From positions 3,472,001-3,536,000 of the forward strand of contig NZ_CP131935.1 of assembly GCF_030704305.1 (NCBI RefSeq): a stretch of 64,000 nt of DNA. The letters run 5' to 3'. Under the pieces are notes generated by a model, which saw only the letters and a program-made list of their open reading frames with translations, did not search any database and was not told the origin of the DNA. This DNA is from Massilia sp. R2A-15 (GTDB taxonomy: Bacteria > Pseudomonadota > Gammaproteobacteria > Burkholderiales > Burkholderiaceae_D). Below, one piece after another: positions 10,436 to 19,238 of this stretch (position 1 is the stretch's first letter; every line of letters begins with the position of its first letter). The position numbers were made by a program, and so were the translations under genes.

Positions 10436-13400
10436 ATGAATTTTTCCGCACTATCGATCAAGAGCCCGGTACCGGCGATCATGCTGTTCATCCTGCTGTC
10501 GCTGGCCGGCATCCTGGCGTACAAGGCCAACAGGGTGCAGGACTTCCCCGACATCGAACTGCCGATCGTGACTGTCGCCGCGACGCTCGACGGCGCCGCG
10601 CCGGCGCAGCTGGAAACCGAGGTCGCGCGCAAGATCGAGGACTCGGTCGCCAGCCTGCAGGGCGTCAAGAACATCTACACCAGCGTGCTTGATGGCGTGG
10701 CCACGGTCACGGTCGAATTCATCCTGGAGAAGGATATCGCCGAAGCGGTCAACGACGTGCGCGACGCAGTGGCGCGGGTCAAGGCCGACATGCCGGCCGA
10801 GATGCGCGACCCGACGGTGACCAAGGCGTCCACCGCGGGACGCGTGGTGATGACCTTCATTGCCACCCCTGCCCCGGCCAGCGGCGGCACCCCGCTGGAC
10901 GACCAGGAGGTCAGCTGGTTCGTCGACAACGTGGTGACCAAGCGTCTGCTCAGCGTGCCAGGCCTGGGCGCGGTGAAGCGGGTCGGCGGCGTCACGCGCG
11001 AGGTGCGCGTCGAACTGGACGACGCGCGCATGGCGGCGCTGAAGGTGTCGGCGATCGATGTGTCGCGCCAGCTGCGCAGCGTGCAGCGCGAGTCGCCGGG
11101 CGGGCGTGGCGACATCAGCGGCGCCGAGCAGTCGGTGCGCACCATCGCCACCGTCAAGACCGCGGCCGAACTGGCGGCGCTGGACATTCCGCTGGCCGAC
11201 GGACGCCGCGTGCGCCTCGACCAGATCGCCAACGTGACCGACACCGTCGCGGAACCGCGTTCGCTGGCCGAGCAGGACGGCAGGAAGGTGGTCGGCTTCG
11301 AGGTGTTCCGCACCAAGGGCGCCAGCGAGATCGACGTCGCCGAAGGCGCCCGCGAGGCCGTCGCCGAGCTGCGCAAGACGCACGCCAACATCGTGCTCAA
11401 GGAAGTGATCGACAACGCCTTGCCGGTACAGGAAAACTTCACCGGATCGATGGAGCTGCTGTACGAAGGCGCGCTGCTGGCGGTGCTGGTGGTGTGGTGG
11501 TTCCTGCGCGACTGGCGCGCGACGCTGGTCGCCGCGGCCGCGCTGCCGCTGTCGGTGCTTCCGGCCTTCCTCGGCCAATACCTGTTCGGCTACACGCTCA
11601 ACACCGTCACCCTGCTCTCGCTCGCGCTGGTGGTCGGCGTGCTGGTGGACGATGCGATCGTGGAGATCGAAAATATTTCGCGTCACCTGCGCATGGGGAA
11701 GACGCCGATGCAGGCCGCGCTGGAAGCGGCCGACGAAATCGGCATGGCCGTCATCGCCACCACGTTCGCGCTGGTGGCCGTGTTCCTGCCGACCGCGTTC
11801 ATGGGCGGTATTCCCGGCAAATTCTTCAAGCAGTTCGGCTGGACCGCGGTGCTGGCGATCCTCGCATCGCTGCTGGTGGCGCGCCTGCTGACGCCGATGA
11901 TGGCCGCGTACATCCTCAAGCCGGTCGCGCACCGCGACGAACATGACGGCTGGATCATGACGCGCTACATGCGCGCGATGCGCTGGTGCCTGACCCATCG
12001 CCGGATCACGGCGATCGCCTCGATCGTCTTCTTCGTCTCCTCGATCGCGCTGGCAGGGCTGCTGCCGACAGGCTTCGTGCCGCCGGCCGACCGGTCGCAG
12101 ACCCAGATCAACATCGAGCTGCCGCCAGGCTCCACGCTGGCGGAAACGCGGGCCGTCGCAGAACAGGCGCGCGTGGCCGCGATGCAGGTCAAGGGCATCA
12201 AGGGAGTCTTCAGCTCGATTGGCGGCGGCTCCAGCGGCGATGCGTTCGCTCCGGGCGCCGCGGCCGAAGCGCGGCGCGCGATCCTGACGCTGACCACCGT
12301 GCATCGCACCGACCGCAAGGAGTCGCTCAACGACATCGAGCGCCAGATTCGCGCGAAGCTCGACCAGGTGCCGGGCGCGAAGTTCAACGTCGGCCCCCCC
12401 GACACCGGCGTGAAGATGGAGCTGGTGCTGCGCAGCGACGATCCGGTCGCGCTCAACGCGGCGGCGCGCGCGGTCGAGCGCGATCTGCGCACCCTCAAGG
12501 GCATCGGCAACGTCAGTTCGACCGCATCGCTGGTGCGCCCCGAGATCATCGTCCGGCCCGACTTTGCCAAGGCCGCGGACCTCGGCGTGACCGCCGAATC
12601 GATCGGCGAGACCGTGCGCGTGGCGACGGCCGGCGACTACGATGTCGCGCTCACCAAGCTGAATCTGTCGGAGCGCCAGGTACCGATCCGGGTCAAGCTG
12701 CCCAACACCGTGCGCGCCGATCTCGATGCGATCGGCCGCCTGACCGTGCCCGGCAAGAACGGGCCGGTGATGCTGGCGAATGTGGCCGAAATCACGATGG
12801 AAAGCGGCCCGGCGCAGATCGACCGCCTCAACCGCAGCCGCAACGTCCGGCTCGACGTCGAACTGTCGAACCGCTCGCTCGGGGAAGTCAATGAGGAAGC
12901 GCGCCAACTGCCGGCCGTGAAGGGGCTGCCGGCGTCGGTGGAGCTTGCGGACTTGGGCGACGCGCAGGAAATGGAGAACCTGTTCGCCAGCTTCGGCATC
13001 GCGATGGCGATCGGCGTGCTGTGCATCTATGGCGTGCTGGTGCTGCTGTTCCATGACTTCATGCAGCCGGTGACGATCCTGGCGGCGCTGCCGCTGTCGA
13101 TCGGCGGCGCGTTCGTGGCGCTGCTGGTCACCGGGCGGGCGCTGTCGATGCCGTCGATGATCGGCCTGATCATGCTGATGGGGATCGTGACCAAGAACTC
13201 GATCCTGCTGGTGGACTACGCGATCCTCGCGCGCGAGGCGGGCAAGAACCGCTTCGACGCGCTGGTGGACGCCTGCCACAAGCGCAGCCGGCCGATCATC
13301 ATGACCACCATCGCGATGGGCGCCGGCATGATGCCGCTGGCGCTTGGCTGGGGCGCCGACCCGAGCTTCCGTTCGCCGATGGCGATTGCGGTGATCGGCG

Positions 13401-13558
13401 GGCTGATGACATCAACGCTGCTCAGCCTTCTGGTGGTGCCGGCGGTGTTCACCTACATCGACGACCTGGAGCACCTGATCAGGCGCGGGATGCACCGGAT
13501 GCGGCGCCAGAAGCCGGTGGCGCCGGCGCCGGTTCCTGTGCCGGACTTGATGAAGTAA
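10436..13558 (+). CDS. RND efflux pump, inner-membrane permease (AcrB/HAE1 superfamily)
   Basis: A 1040-residue proton-driven inner-membrane pump of normal RND length. TM1 lies near residues 12-28 (IMLFILLSLAGILAY), large periplasmic loops at about 35-335 and 560-870, and TM clusters at about 340-540 and 870-1020. The proton-relay aspartates of TM4 are present as D405-D406 in VVGVLVDDAIVEIENIS. The C-terminal half has MPSMIGLIMLMGIVTKNSILLVDYA, the matching TM10 region with its lysine. Fourth gene of the regulator-OMF-adaptor-pump operon; spacing of 9 bp to the adaptor indicates cotranscription. The first periplasmic loop is not diagnostic enough for me to name the substrate class. Confidence 0.94.
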   Translation: MNFSALSIKSPVPAIMLFILLSLAGILAYKANRVQDFPDIELPIVTVAATLDGAAPAQLETEVARKIEDSVASLQGVKNIYTSVLDGVATVTVEFILEKDIAEAVNDVRDAVARVKADMPAEMRDPTVTKASTAGRVVMTFIATPAPASGGTPLDDQEVSWFVDNVVTKRLLSVPGLGAVKRVGGVTREVRVELDDARMAALKVSAIDVSRQLRSVQRESPGGRGDISGAEQSVRTIATVKTAAELAALDIPLADGRRVRLDQIANVTDTVAEPRSLAEQDGRKVVGFEVFRTKGASEIDVAEGAREAVAELRKTHANIVLKEVIDNALPVQENFTGSMELLYEGALLAVLVVWWFLRDWRATLVAAAALPLSVLPAFLGQYLFGYTLNTVTLLSLALVVGVLVDDAIVEIENISRHLRMGKTPMQAALEAADEIGMAVIATTFALVAVFLPTAFMGGIPGKFFKQFGWTAVLAILASLLVARLLTPMMAAYILKPVAHRDEHDGWIMTRYMRAMRWCLTHRRITAIASIVFFVSSIALAGLLPTGFVPPADRSQTQINIELPPGSTLAETRAVAEQARVAAMQVKGIKGVFSSIGGGSSGDAFAPGAAAEARRAILTLTTVHRTDRKESLNDIERQIRAKLDQVPGAKFNVGPPDTGVKMELVLRSDDPVALNAAARAVERDLRTLKGIGNVSSTASLVRPEIIVRPDFAKAADLGVTAESIGETVRVATAGDYDVALTKLNLSERQVPIRVKLPNTVRADLDAIGRLTVPGKNGPVMLANVAEITMESGPAQIDRLNRSRNVRLDVELSNRSLGEVNEEARQLPAVKGLPASVELADLGDAQEMENLFASFGIAMAIGVLCIYGVLVLLFHDFMQPVTILAALPLSIGGAFVALLVTGRALSMPSMIGLIMLMGIVTKNSILLVDYAILAREAGKNRFDALVDACHKRSRPIIMTTIAMGAGMMPLALGWGADPSFRSPMAIAVIGGLMTSTLLSLLVVPAVFTYIDDLEHLIRRGMHRMRRQKPVAPAPVPVPDLMK

Positions 13559-13579
13559 GGACGCGCGGCGCGCAGAATC

Positions 13580-13606
13580 GGGGTCTGGTCCTGCGGACCT
13601 GACCCC
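13580..13606 (-). repeat. 27-bp palindromic repeat, copy 1
   Basis: Arms GGGGTCTGGTCC and GGACCTGACCCC around TGC, with the single T-T mismatch typical of the family. It starts 22 bp after the RND pump stop and is followed by ATTTT, so it could also end that transcript. Confidence 0.85.
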
Positions 13607-13630
13607 ATTTTGATCTCACTACAAATTATC

Positions 13631-13674
13631 GACCAAGGTTCTTCGGCATCAAAAAGACCGGTGTAACCTTGGTC
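13631..13674. repeat. Inverted repeat between two palindromic repeats
   Basis: Perfect 10-bp inverted repeat GACCAAGGTT (13631-13640) / AACCTTGGTC (13665-13674) with a 24-nt loop. It lies symmetrically between repeat copies 1 and 2 in the space between convergent genes. No T-run follows, so it is not a simple terminator. Confidence 0.6.
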
Positions 13675-13693
13675 CCGTCGAGATGTCCAGGAT

Positions 13694-13720
13694 GGGGTCA
13701 GGTCCGCGGAACCTGACCCC
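13694..13720 (+). repeat. 27-bp palindromic repeat, copy 2
   Basis: Variant copy with arms GGGGTCAGGT and ACCTGACCCC, here a perfect 10-bp stem around CCGCGGA. It lies 25 bp beyond the stop of the minus-strand FecR-like gene. Confidence 0.8.
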
Positions 13721-13745
13721 GATGGCGCGACAGCCGCCTAACCGT

Positions 13746-16274
13746 CTACCGGTTCTGCTGTTCCTTGTCGTCTTGCTTGTCGCGGCCACGGCCGTGACCG
13801 CGCTCCTTCTCCGGCGGCGCCGATGCAGCGGCCGCCGCTGGCGCCTGGTGCGCCTGCGCCCTTGCCTGTTCCGCTTGCGCCCGCGCGGCAGCCTGCGCGG
13901 CCAGGGCCTGCATCCGACCCTGCTCCTGCGCCCGCGCTTGCTCCTGGGCGTGCGCCTGCTGCTGTGCGCGCGCCTGCTCCTGTGCGTGGGCTTGCTGCTG
14001 CGCGCGGGCCTGCTGTTCCTGCTCGCGCGCCTGGCGCGCCCGGGCCTGCTGCTCCTGTTCGCGAGCCTGCTGCTGCATCCGCGCCTGCTGCTCCTGTTCG
14101 CGCGCCTGCTGCTGCGCGCGTCCGCGCTGTTCCTGCTCATGCGCTTGCTGCTGCATCCGCGCCTGCTGCTCTTGCTGTTGCTGCGCCCGGCCCCGCTGTT
14201 CCTGCTCGCGGGCTTGCTGCTGCATTCGCGCCTGCTGCTCCTGTTCGCGCGCCTGTTGCTGCGCGCGTCCGCGCTGTTCCTGTTCACGCGCTTGCTGCTG
14301 CATTCGCGCCTGCTGCTCCTGCTGCTGCGCGCGGCCCCGCTGTTCCTGCTCGCGAGCCAGCTGTTCCTGATGTTGTTGCGCGCGCCCGCGTTGCTCCTGT
14401 TCGCGAGCTTGCTGCTGCATCCGCGCTTGCTGATCCTGCTCCTGCGCGTGGCTTCGCTGCTGGCGCTCGCGAGCCTGCTGCTCCTGCTGTTGCGCGCGGA
14501 CTCGTTCGTCCTGCTCGCGGGCCTGCTGCTGCATCCGCGCCTGCTGCTCCTGTTGCTGCATGCGTCCGCGCTGCTCCTGCTCGCGCGCTTGCTGCTGCAT
14601 CCGCGCCTGCTGCTCCTGTTGCTGCATGCGTCCGCGCTGCTCCTGCTCGCGGGCCTGTTGCTGGATCGCGGCCTGCTGTTCCTGCTGCTGCGCGCGGCCC
14701 CGCTGCTCGGCATCGCGTTGTCCATGATCGCGGCGCGCATCGCGCTCGATGGCCTGAACCTGCGGCGGGAGCGGCTGCTGAACCACCGGCGCGCTGCCCT
14801 GCGGCGGCAACTGTCCGAACTGGCGCGCGCCGCGCCGGTCCTGCGGCAAGACGCGAGGCGCCGGCGCGAAAGCCGCCTGCGGCGCCTGCTGCTGCGGCAT
14901 CGGCGCCTGGAAGGCGGCCCGCGGCGGCGCGTTGCGCGCAAGCGCCTGGCGCTGCATCACCGCTTGCGGCGGCTGGTTGCCTTGGCCGCGATGCCCGCGT
15001 TCGCGTTCCGGCGCCACCGGCGCATTGTGCGCGATCGCGGCGGCGGCCAGCGCAGCCGCCGGCAGCGCCATCGCCGAACGCGACACCGGCTGCGCCTGCG
15101 CGAACGCGTTGGCCGGCACTGCCGTCACCGCGCGGCGGTTGGCATACTCGACGCGCCGGTCGTCACGCGAAATGTGGCGGCGGTCCACCACCGTGTTGGT
15201 GATGTTGATGTTGGTGATGTAGTTCGGGCTGGCGCGGTACGACGGGCGGTAGACCTCGCGCGGCGCCAGCGGGAACCAGGCGACCGGCCGCTCGCGCGGC
15301 GCGTACGATCCCGATCCGATATTGACGAAGGCGACGAGCGCCGGCGCGTACACCGGGCTTGCCGCGCGCGGCCCCGGCACCCATCCCCAGCCGTCGTTGA
15401 AGCGCGCCCAGCGGCCGTAGTGCGAGACCGCATAGCCCCACGGCGCGTCGTCGATCCAGGTCCAGCCCCACGGCTGCACGTACGACCAGTGGCCGTCGCG
15501 ATACGGCGCCCAGTCGCGGCCCACATGCGCCGGCATCCAGACGTTGCCGTAATCGGGCACCACGCGCCAGGTGCCCTGGTCGTCGAGGTCTTCGTAGCCG
15601 ACCAGGTCCTGCGACACATAGCGCACCGAGCGCGCCTGCTCGATGCGGCGGTCGCGCGAATCGGACCAGCGGTCGAATTCGTCGGCAAGCGGCCGGGCGT
15701 AGCGCGCATCGCGCAGGTCGGTGCCGCCGAAGCTGTAGGCCTGCCCGGCGGCGAGCCGATAGGCGTTGCCGTCGCCGTAGGCTTCGGCCTGGCCGCGCCG
15801 CACCGCCACCATCGTCGCGTCGCCGTTTGGGTCCACTTCAACGCGGTAATCGCCCGGCTCGCGGATCGACAGCGCCAGGTTCGGCGTGTCGATTTCGAAC
15901 ACGTCGTTCGGCCGCAGGCGCCGCACATGGATATTCAGGCGTCCCTGCGACAGCTGCAGCTGGGTCGCGCGGTCGTCGTTACCGAGCAAGGTGACGAGGG
16001 TGCCGCCGGACATGCGCAGCGCGGCGCCACCGAGCTGGATTTCGTCGCGCGCGCCCGGCTCGACCCACAGGCGGTCGCCCGGAATCAGCGGCCGGTTGAG
16101 GGCGGCGTTCTCCCACACGTTGTCGCCGGCCGGCGCAAAGCTGACCGGGCCGCTGACATACGCCAGCCGCGCCACGCGCGACGGAGGATCGGCCAAGGCG
16201 CTGGCGCCGGCGCTCATCAGGACGGCGCCGAGGCCGGCGAGCGCGATGCGCTTGAAGGGGATGTGCTGGTTCAT
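13746..16274 (-). CDS. FecR/DUF6600-type secreted protein with long Gln/Glu/Arg-rich tail
   Basis: An 842-residue exported protein. ATG 16274 has GAGG shortly upstream and gives MNQHIPFKRIALAGLGAVL, a Sec signal cleaved near ALA-DP. Residues about 30-150 form a FecR-like beta domain (YVSGPVSFAPAGDNVW, GDRLWVEPGARDEIQLGG, FEIDTPNLALSIREPGDYRV). Residues about 215-345 are the Trp/Tyr-rich DUF6600 region (GTWRVVPDYGNVWMPAHVG, HYGRWARFNDGWGWVPG). After a Pro/Ala-rich linker, residues about 515-790 are almost only Q, R, E, M and A in near-repeats such as MQQQAREQEQRGRAQQ, predicted to be a very long charged coiled coil or disordered rod. The role is unknown; an envelope structural or anchoring job is a guess. 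A strong palindrome sits upstream at 16299-16343. Confidence 0.85.
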   Translation of the reverse strand: MNQHIPFKRIALAGLGAVLMSAGASALADPPSRVARLAYVSGPVSFAPAGDNVWENAALNRPLIPGDRLWVEPGARDEIQLGGAALRMSGGTLVTLLGNDDRATQLQLSQGRLNIHVRRLRPNDVFEIDTPNLALSIREPGDYRVEVDPNGDATMVAVRRGQAEAYGDGNAYRLAAGQAYSFGGTDLRDARYARPLADEFDRWSDSRDRRIEQARSVRYVSQDLVGYEDLDDQGTWRVVPDYGNVWMPAHVGRDWAPYRDGHWSYVQPWGWTWIDDAPWGYAVSHYGRWARFNDGWGWVPGPRAASPVYAPALVAFVNIGSGSYAPRERPVAWFPLAPREVYRPSYRASPNYITNINITNTVVDRRHISRDDRRVEYANRRAVTAVPANAFAQAQPVSRSAMALPAAALAAAAIAHNAPVAPERERGHRGQGNQPPQAVMQRQALARNAPPRAAFQAPMPQQQAPQAAFAPAPRVLPQDRRGARQFGQLPPQGSAPVVQQPLPPQVQAIERDARRDHGQRDAEQRGRAQQQEQQAAIQQQAREQEQRGRMQQQEQQARMQQQAREQEQRGRMQQQEQQARMQQQAREQDERVRAQQQEQQARERQQRSHAQEQDQQARMQQQAREQEQRGRAQQHQEQLAREQEQRGRAQQQEQQARMQQQAREQEQRGRAQQQAREQEQQARMQQQAREQEQRGRAQQQQEQQARMQQQAHEQEQRGRAQQQAREQEQQARMQQQAREQEQQARARQAREQEQQARAQQQAHAQEQARAQQQAHAQEQARAQEQGRMQALAAQAAARAQAEQARAQAHQAPAAAAASAPPEKERGHGRGRDKQDDKEQQNR
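13900..14730 (-). repeat. Degenerate coding tandem repeat (Gln-rich tail)
   Basis: Inside the FecR-like gene, DNA units encoding variations on QQQAREQEQRGR(A/M)QQQEQQAR recur for about 0.8 kb. Two neighbouring units around 14520-14650 are almost identical. The reading frame is kept throughout. The array is prone to length change by slippage or recombination and is a likely assembly trouble spot. Confidence 0.75.
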
Positions 16275-16298
16275 AGGACCTCGCTGGAAAATGGGGAC

Positions 16299-16343
16299 GC
16301 TCTGTCGAAAATGCACCAATATGGTGCACCTATCCGACAGAGC
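16299..16343. promoter_or_regulatory. Nested palindrome with an NtrC-type core site
   Basis: Outer arms GCTCTGTCG (16299-16307) and CGACAGAGC (16335-16343) enclose an inner palindrome TGCACCA-ATA-TGGTGCA (16312-16328). The inner site matches the NtrC consensus TGCAC(C/T)-N5-(G/A)GTGCA exactly. It lies 25 bp upstream of the FecR-like start and 140 bp upstream of RNase T2, so it could serve either divergent gene. I could not place a sigma-54 -24/-12 promoter beside it, so function is unproven. Confidence 0.5.
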
Positions 16344-16418
16344 TTTCTGTACGTCAGCGAACCAAAATCGCGTTTCGTACCTGCATACCCGATTAACGCT
16401 TGCCACGGCAAAGAGCGC

Positions 16419-16436
16419 ACGAGATCTCGTTATAAA
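16419..16436 (+). promoter_or_regulatory. Palindrome and -10-like box upstream of RNase T2
   Basis: A perfect 12-bp palindrome ACGAGATCTCGT (16419-16430) is directly followed by TATAAA (16431-16436), 47 bp before the RNase T2 start. The arrangement looks like an operator overlapping a promoter; no good -35 at 17-bp spacing was seen. Confidence 0.35.
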
Positions 16437-16483
16437 ATGTAACGCGCAAGACCTTTCCCCGAGACAATTTCAAGGAGCCATCC

Positions 16484-17152
16484 ATGCCGGTCAAGAGAAT
16501 CATGCTGATGGGCGCCCTGCTGTGCGCCGCCGCAGGCGCCAGCGCCGAACAATACCGCCATGGCCGCGATGCCGGAGAGCCGGGGCGGTTCGATTACTAC
16601 GCCGTGGCGATGAGCTGGTCGCCGGCCTTCTGCGCCACACACGACGATCCGAACCAGTGCGCGCCGGGACGCCAGGCTGGCTTCGTGCTGCACGGCCTGT
16701 GGCCGCAATATGAAAAGGGCTATCCGCAAGAGTGCTCCACCGAGCGCCTGTCGCCGCGCGATCGCGACAAATATGCGTCGCTGTACCCGTCGCCGAACAT
16801 GATCGGCCACGAATGGAGCAAGCATGGCACCTGCTCGGGCCTGAATCCGGCGGCGTACTTCGAGATGTCGGCGCGGCTGCGCGACCAGCTGGCGATCCCC
16901 GCGCCGTTCCAACGGCCTTCGGCGCCGGTACGCACCAGCTACGGCGAATTCGTGCAGGCTTTCCGCGCGGCGAACCCGCGCCTGGCCGAGAACGCGGTGC
17001 TGCCGTTCTGCGGCGCCGGCGGCAGATTCCTCAGCGAGATCCACGTCTGCTACGACAAGCGCGGCGCCTCGGCCAGCTGCGGGGCCAGCGAAGTGCGGCG
17101 CTCGGAAAACACCTGCCGCAAGCAGAGCTTCGTGCTGCAGGCGGCCCGCTAA
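16484..17152 (+). CDS. Secreted ribonuclease T2 family enzyme
   Basis: A 222-residue RNase T2/RNase I family endoribonuclease that cleaves single-stranded RNA with little base specificity through a 2',3'-cyclic phosphate. The signal peptide is about residues 1-21 (MPVKRIMLMGALLCAAAGASA). Both conserved active-site boxes are present: CAS1 FVLHGLWP with H70, and CAS2 HEWSKHGTC with E110 and H114. Eight or more Cys residues fit a disulphide-bonded periplasmic or secreted enzyme. Likely role is scavenging extracellular RNA for nucleosides and phosphate or nitrogen; an NtrC-type palindrome upstream (16312-16328) would suit that, but is only suggestive. Ends 4 bp before the convergent chemoreceptor gene. 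Confidence 0.93.
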   Translation: MPVKRIMLMGALLCAAAGASAEQYRHGRDAGEPGRFDYYAVAMSWSPAFCATHDDPNQCAPGRQAGFVLHGLWPQYEKGYPQECSTERLSPRDRDKYASLYPSPNMIGHEWSKHGTCSGLNPAAYFEMSARLRDQLAIPAPFQRPSAPVRTSYGEFVQAFRAANPRLAENAVLPFCGAGGRFLSEIHVCYDKRGASASCGASEVRRSENTCRKQSFVLQAAR

Positions 17153-17156
17153 GCGC

Positions 17157-18821
17157 CTAGAACTGTTCCCAGTCGTCGCCCACGGCAGCGCGCGGCTTTG
17201 GCGCCGGTGCGAAGCGCGCAGTCTCGATGCTGCGCGCCGTCGCCGGCACCTGGCGCATCGGCGGCCGCGGCGCCGCCACCTTATCGAGCTTGAACACGCT
17301 GACCACCAGCGCCAGCTTGGCCGCCTGGTCCTGCATCGCTTCCGATGCGGCCGACGCCTCCTCCACCAGCGCCGCGTTCTGCTGCGTGACCTGGTCCATC
17401 TGCGCGACGGCCTGGTTGATCTGGTCGATGCCTGCGGTCTGCTCCTGGCTGGCTGCCGATATCTCGCCCATGATGTCGGTCACGCGACGCACGCTCTCGA
17501 CGATGTCGTGCATCGTCGCGCCGGCTTCGTTGACAAGCTTGCTGCCGGCGTCCACGCGCTCGACCGAGTTGCCGATCAGTGCCTTGATCTCTTTCGCGGC
17601 GGCGGCCGAGCGTTGCGCCAGGTTGCGCACTTCGGTGGCGACCACCGCGAAGCCGCGGCCCTGTTCGCCGGCGCGCGCCGCTTCCACCGCGGCGTTCAGG
17701 GCGAGGATGTTGGTCTGGAACGCGATGCCGTCGATGACGCCGATGATGTCGACGATCTTCCTGGCCGAGTCGTTGATCTCGCCCATCGTGTCGACCACCT
17801 GGCCGATCACGCTGCCGCCCTTCGACGCCACGCCGGACGCCGATTCGGCCAGCGCGTTGGCCTGGCGCGCGTTGTCGGCGTTCTGCCGGACGGTGGACGT
17901 CAGTTCTTCCATCGAGGCGGCGGTTTCCTCGAGCGAGCTGGCCTGCTGCTCGGTGCGGCTCGACAGGTCCTGGTTGCCGGCCGCGATCTGGCCCGACGCG
18001 GTGGCGATCATGTCGGTCCCGCTGCGCACTTCGGCGACGATCTCCACCAGGCCGTCGTTCATCTTCTGCAGCGCGTGCAGCAACTGGCCGATTTCGTCGT
18101 TCGACGCGATGTCGATGCGCTCGGTCAGGTTGCCCGCGGCGACACTGTTGGCGATGCGCAGCGCCTGCCCCAGCGAACGCGCAATGCCAGCCACCAGCCA
18201 GGCGCCGATCGCGATGCCGCACGCGATGCTCAGTGCGATCAGGCCGATGGCCACCAGCTTGGCGGTTTCATAGCGCGCGATGGCCGCCTGGTACTCGGCC
18301 TGACCCACTTCGAGCTGCAGCCTGACCAGCGCGTGCATGTTGTCTTGCAGCGGAACGAAGGCCGCCCCCAGCGGGCCATGCACCAGCGCGACGGCGGCCG
18401 GCAGGTCTCCGGCGCGGAACGCGGCGAGGATCGGCTTCAATCCGGTGTCGACGAAGGTCTTTCGGCTCGCGGCAAACGTCGCCGCCAGTTCCTTCTCGCG
18501 CGGCGTCAGGTAAGTGGCCATGTACTCGCCCCACTTGGCCGAGATCACCCCGATGCGCTTTTCGACATCGTCGATTGCAGCCGGCAACTGGTCCGGCTGG
18601 CCGCTGGCCGCCTTCGACAGCGCGTTCTGGTTCTGCTGGATCAGCGACAGCACCTCGCTCAGCTGCCCGAGCGCGACCAGCCGGTCGTTGTAGACGGTCT
18701 TGAGCGCCTCGTTGGTGGCGTTCAGGTCGCGCAGGCCGGCCAGTCCGATGGCGAGCGACGCAAGACTCAGCAGGGCGATCACGAAGATCAGCCGCGTTTT
18801 GATGCTCAGGTTCTTAAACAT
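17157..18821 (-). CDS. Methyl-accepting chemotaxis protein (four-helix-bundle sensor)
   Basis: A 554-residue chemoreceptor. ATG 18821 gives a cytoplasmic [10 protein letters not shown] followed by TM1 (about 11-30), a periplasmic four-helix bundle (about 31-190), TM2 (about 191-212, [21 protein letters not shown]), HAMP (about 213-268) and a long signalling coiled coil. The hairpin tip is intact ([24 protein letters not shown]). The protein ends DDWEQF, which matches the xWxxF C-terminal pentapeptide that tethers CheR/CheB, so this receptor probably recruits the adaptation enzymes itself. The sensor resembles the small-ligand 4HB family (amino acids, organic acids), but the ligand is unknown. 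Monocistronic, with no che genes nearby. Confidence 0.93.
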   Translation of the reverse strand: MFKNLSIKTRLIFVIALLSLASLAIGLAGLRDLNATNEALKTVYNDRLVALGQLSEVLSLIQQNQNALSKAASGQPDQLPAAIDDVEKRIGVISAKWGEYMATYLTPREKELAATFAASRKTFVDTGLKPILAAFRAGDLPAAVALVHGPLGAAFVPLQDNMHALVRLQLEVGQAEYQAAIARYETAKLVAIGLIALSIACGIAIGAWLVAGIARSLGQALRIANSVAAGNLTERIDIASNDEIGQLLHALQKMNDGLVEIVAEVRSGTDMIATASGQIAAGNQDLSSRTEQQASSLEETAASMEELTSTVRQNADNARQANALAESASGVASKGGSVIGQVVDTMGEINDSARKIVDIIGVIDGIAFQTNILALNAAVEAARAGEQGRGFAVVATEVRNLAQRSAAAAKEIKALIGNSVERVDAGSKLVNEAGATMHDIVESVRRVTDIMGEISAASQEQTAGIDQINQAVAQMDQVTQQNAALVEEASAASEAMQDQAAKLALVVSVFKLDKVAAPRPPMRQVPATARSIETARFAPAPKPRAAVGDDWEQF

Positions 18822-19095
18822 GTTCGAATTCTCGTTGAATGACGATGCGCGCGCCGGCCGCCGCATGGGCGGGCAGGAACGAAGGTCGGTAAGGGATAAA
18901 CGCGAAGCGGGCGAACGATGTGGGTCGCTGACAGGCGAGTCTGGCGGCAGCAGGGTCGAGGCTGGCGAAACGGGAAGTGCGAGTGCCTATTGCAATTAAG
19001 GATACCCACATTCAACATTCAATTAAATGTCTATGAGGCAATTCTCTCAAATAATTGCGTGGATGGCCGGGCGAGTGTGGTTTTTACAGCGGAAG
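18822..19095. other. Non-coding stretch upstream of the chemoreceptor gene
   Basis: No credible gene on either strand. It must hold the chemoreceptor promoter (minus direction). The stretch around 19000-19070 is AT-rich (CAATTAAATG, AATAATTGCG) but I could not pick a confident promoter pair. Confidence 0.5.
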
Positions 19096-19129
19096 AAAAA
19101 AAGGGGGCCGAGTCAGGCGACCCGCCCCC
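19096..19129 (-). terminator. Rho-independent terminator of the small-membrane-protein operon
   Basis: On the minus strand a 6-bp GGGGGC/GCCCCC stem (19129-19124 with 19108-19103) is followed by seven T residues (19102-19096). It sits 12 bp after the stop of the 24-residue ORF, which supports that ORF as the true last gene of the operon. Confidence 0.8.
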
Positions 19130-19140
19130 ACCTGGAACGA

Positions 19141-19215
19141 TCAGTGAGCGAACATGGCAATGAGGATGATGATCGGAATCGGTACACCAATCATCCATAA
19201 CAGGATCGAGCGCAT
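19141..19215 (-). CDS. 24-residue single-pass membrane peptide
   Basis: A very short ORF starting MRSILLWMIGVPIPI and ending LIAMFAH. Nearly the whole peptide is hydrophobic with one Arg at the start, so it should insert as one transmembrane helix; the IPIP kink is distinctive. Evidence that it is a gene: a strong Shine-Dalgarno AAGGAG lies 6 bp upstream of ATG, the ORF starts 24 bp after the upstream membrane-protein gene on the same strand, and a rho-independent terminator begins 12 bp after the stop. I recall similar unannotated peptides in Burkholderiales but could not check. Function unknown. Confidence 0.7.
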   Translation of the reverse strand: MRSILLWMIGVPIPIIILIAMFAH

Positions 19216-19238
19216 GGAGTTCTCCTTTTAGTGGTCGG

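Noticed and set aside
13900..14730. Regular repeats resembling a CRISPR or satellite array
   Set aside because: Units vary, have no unique spacers, and stay in frame in the FecR-like gene; they are protein-coding tandem repeats.
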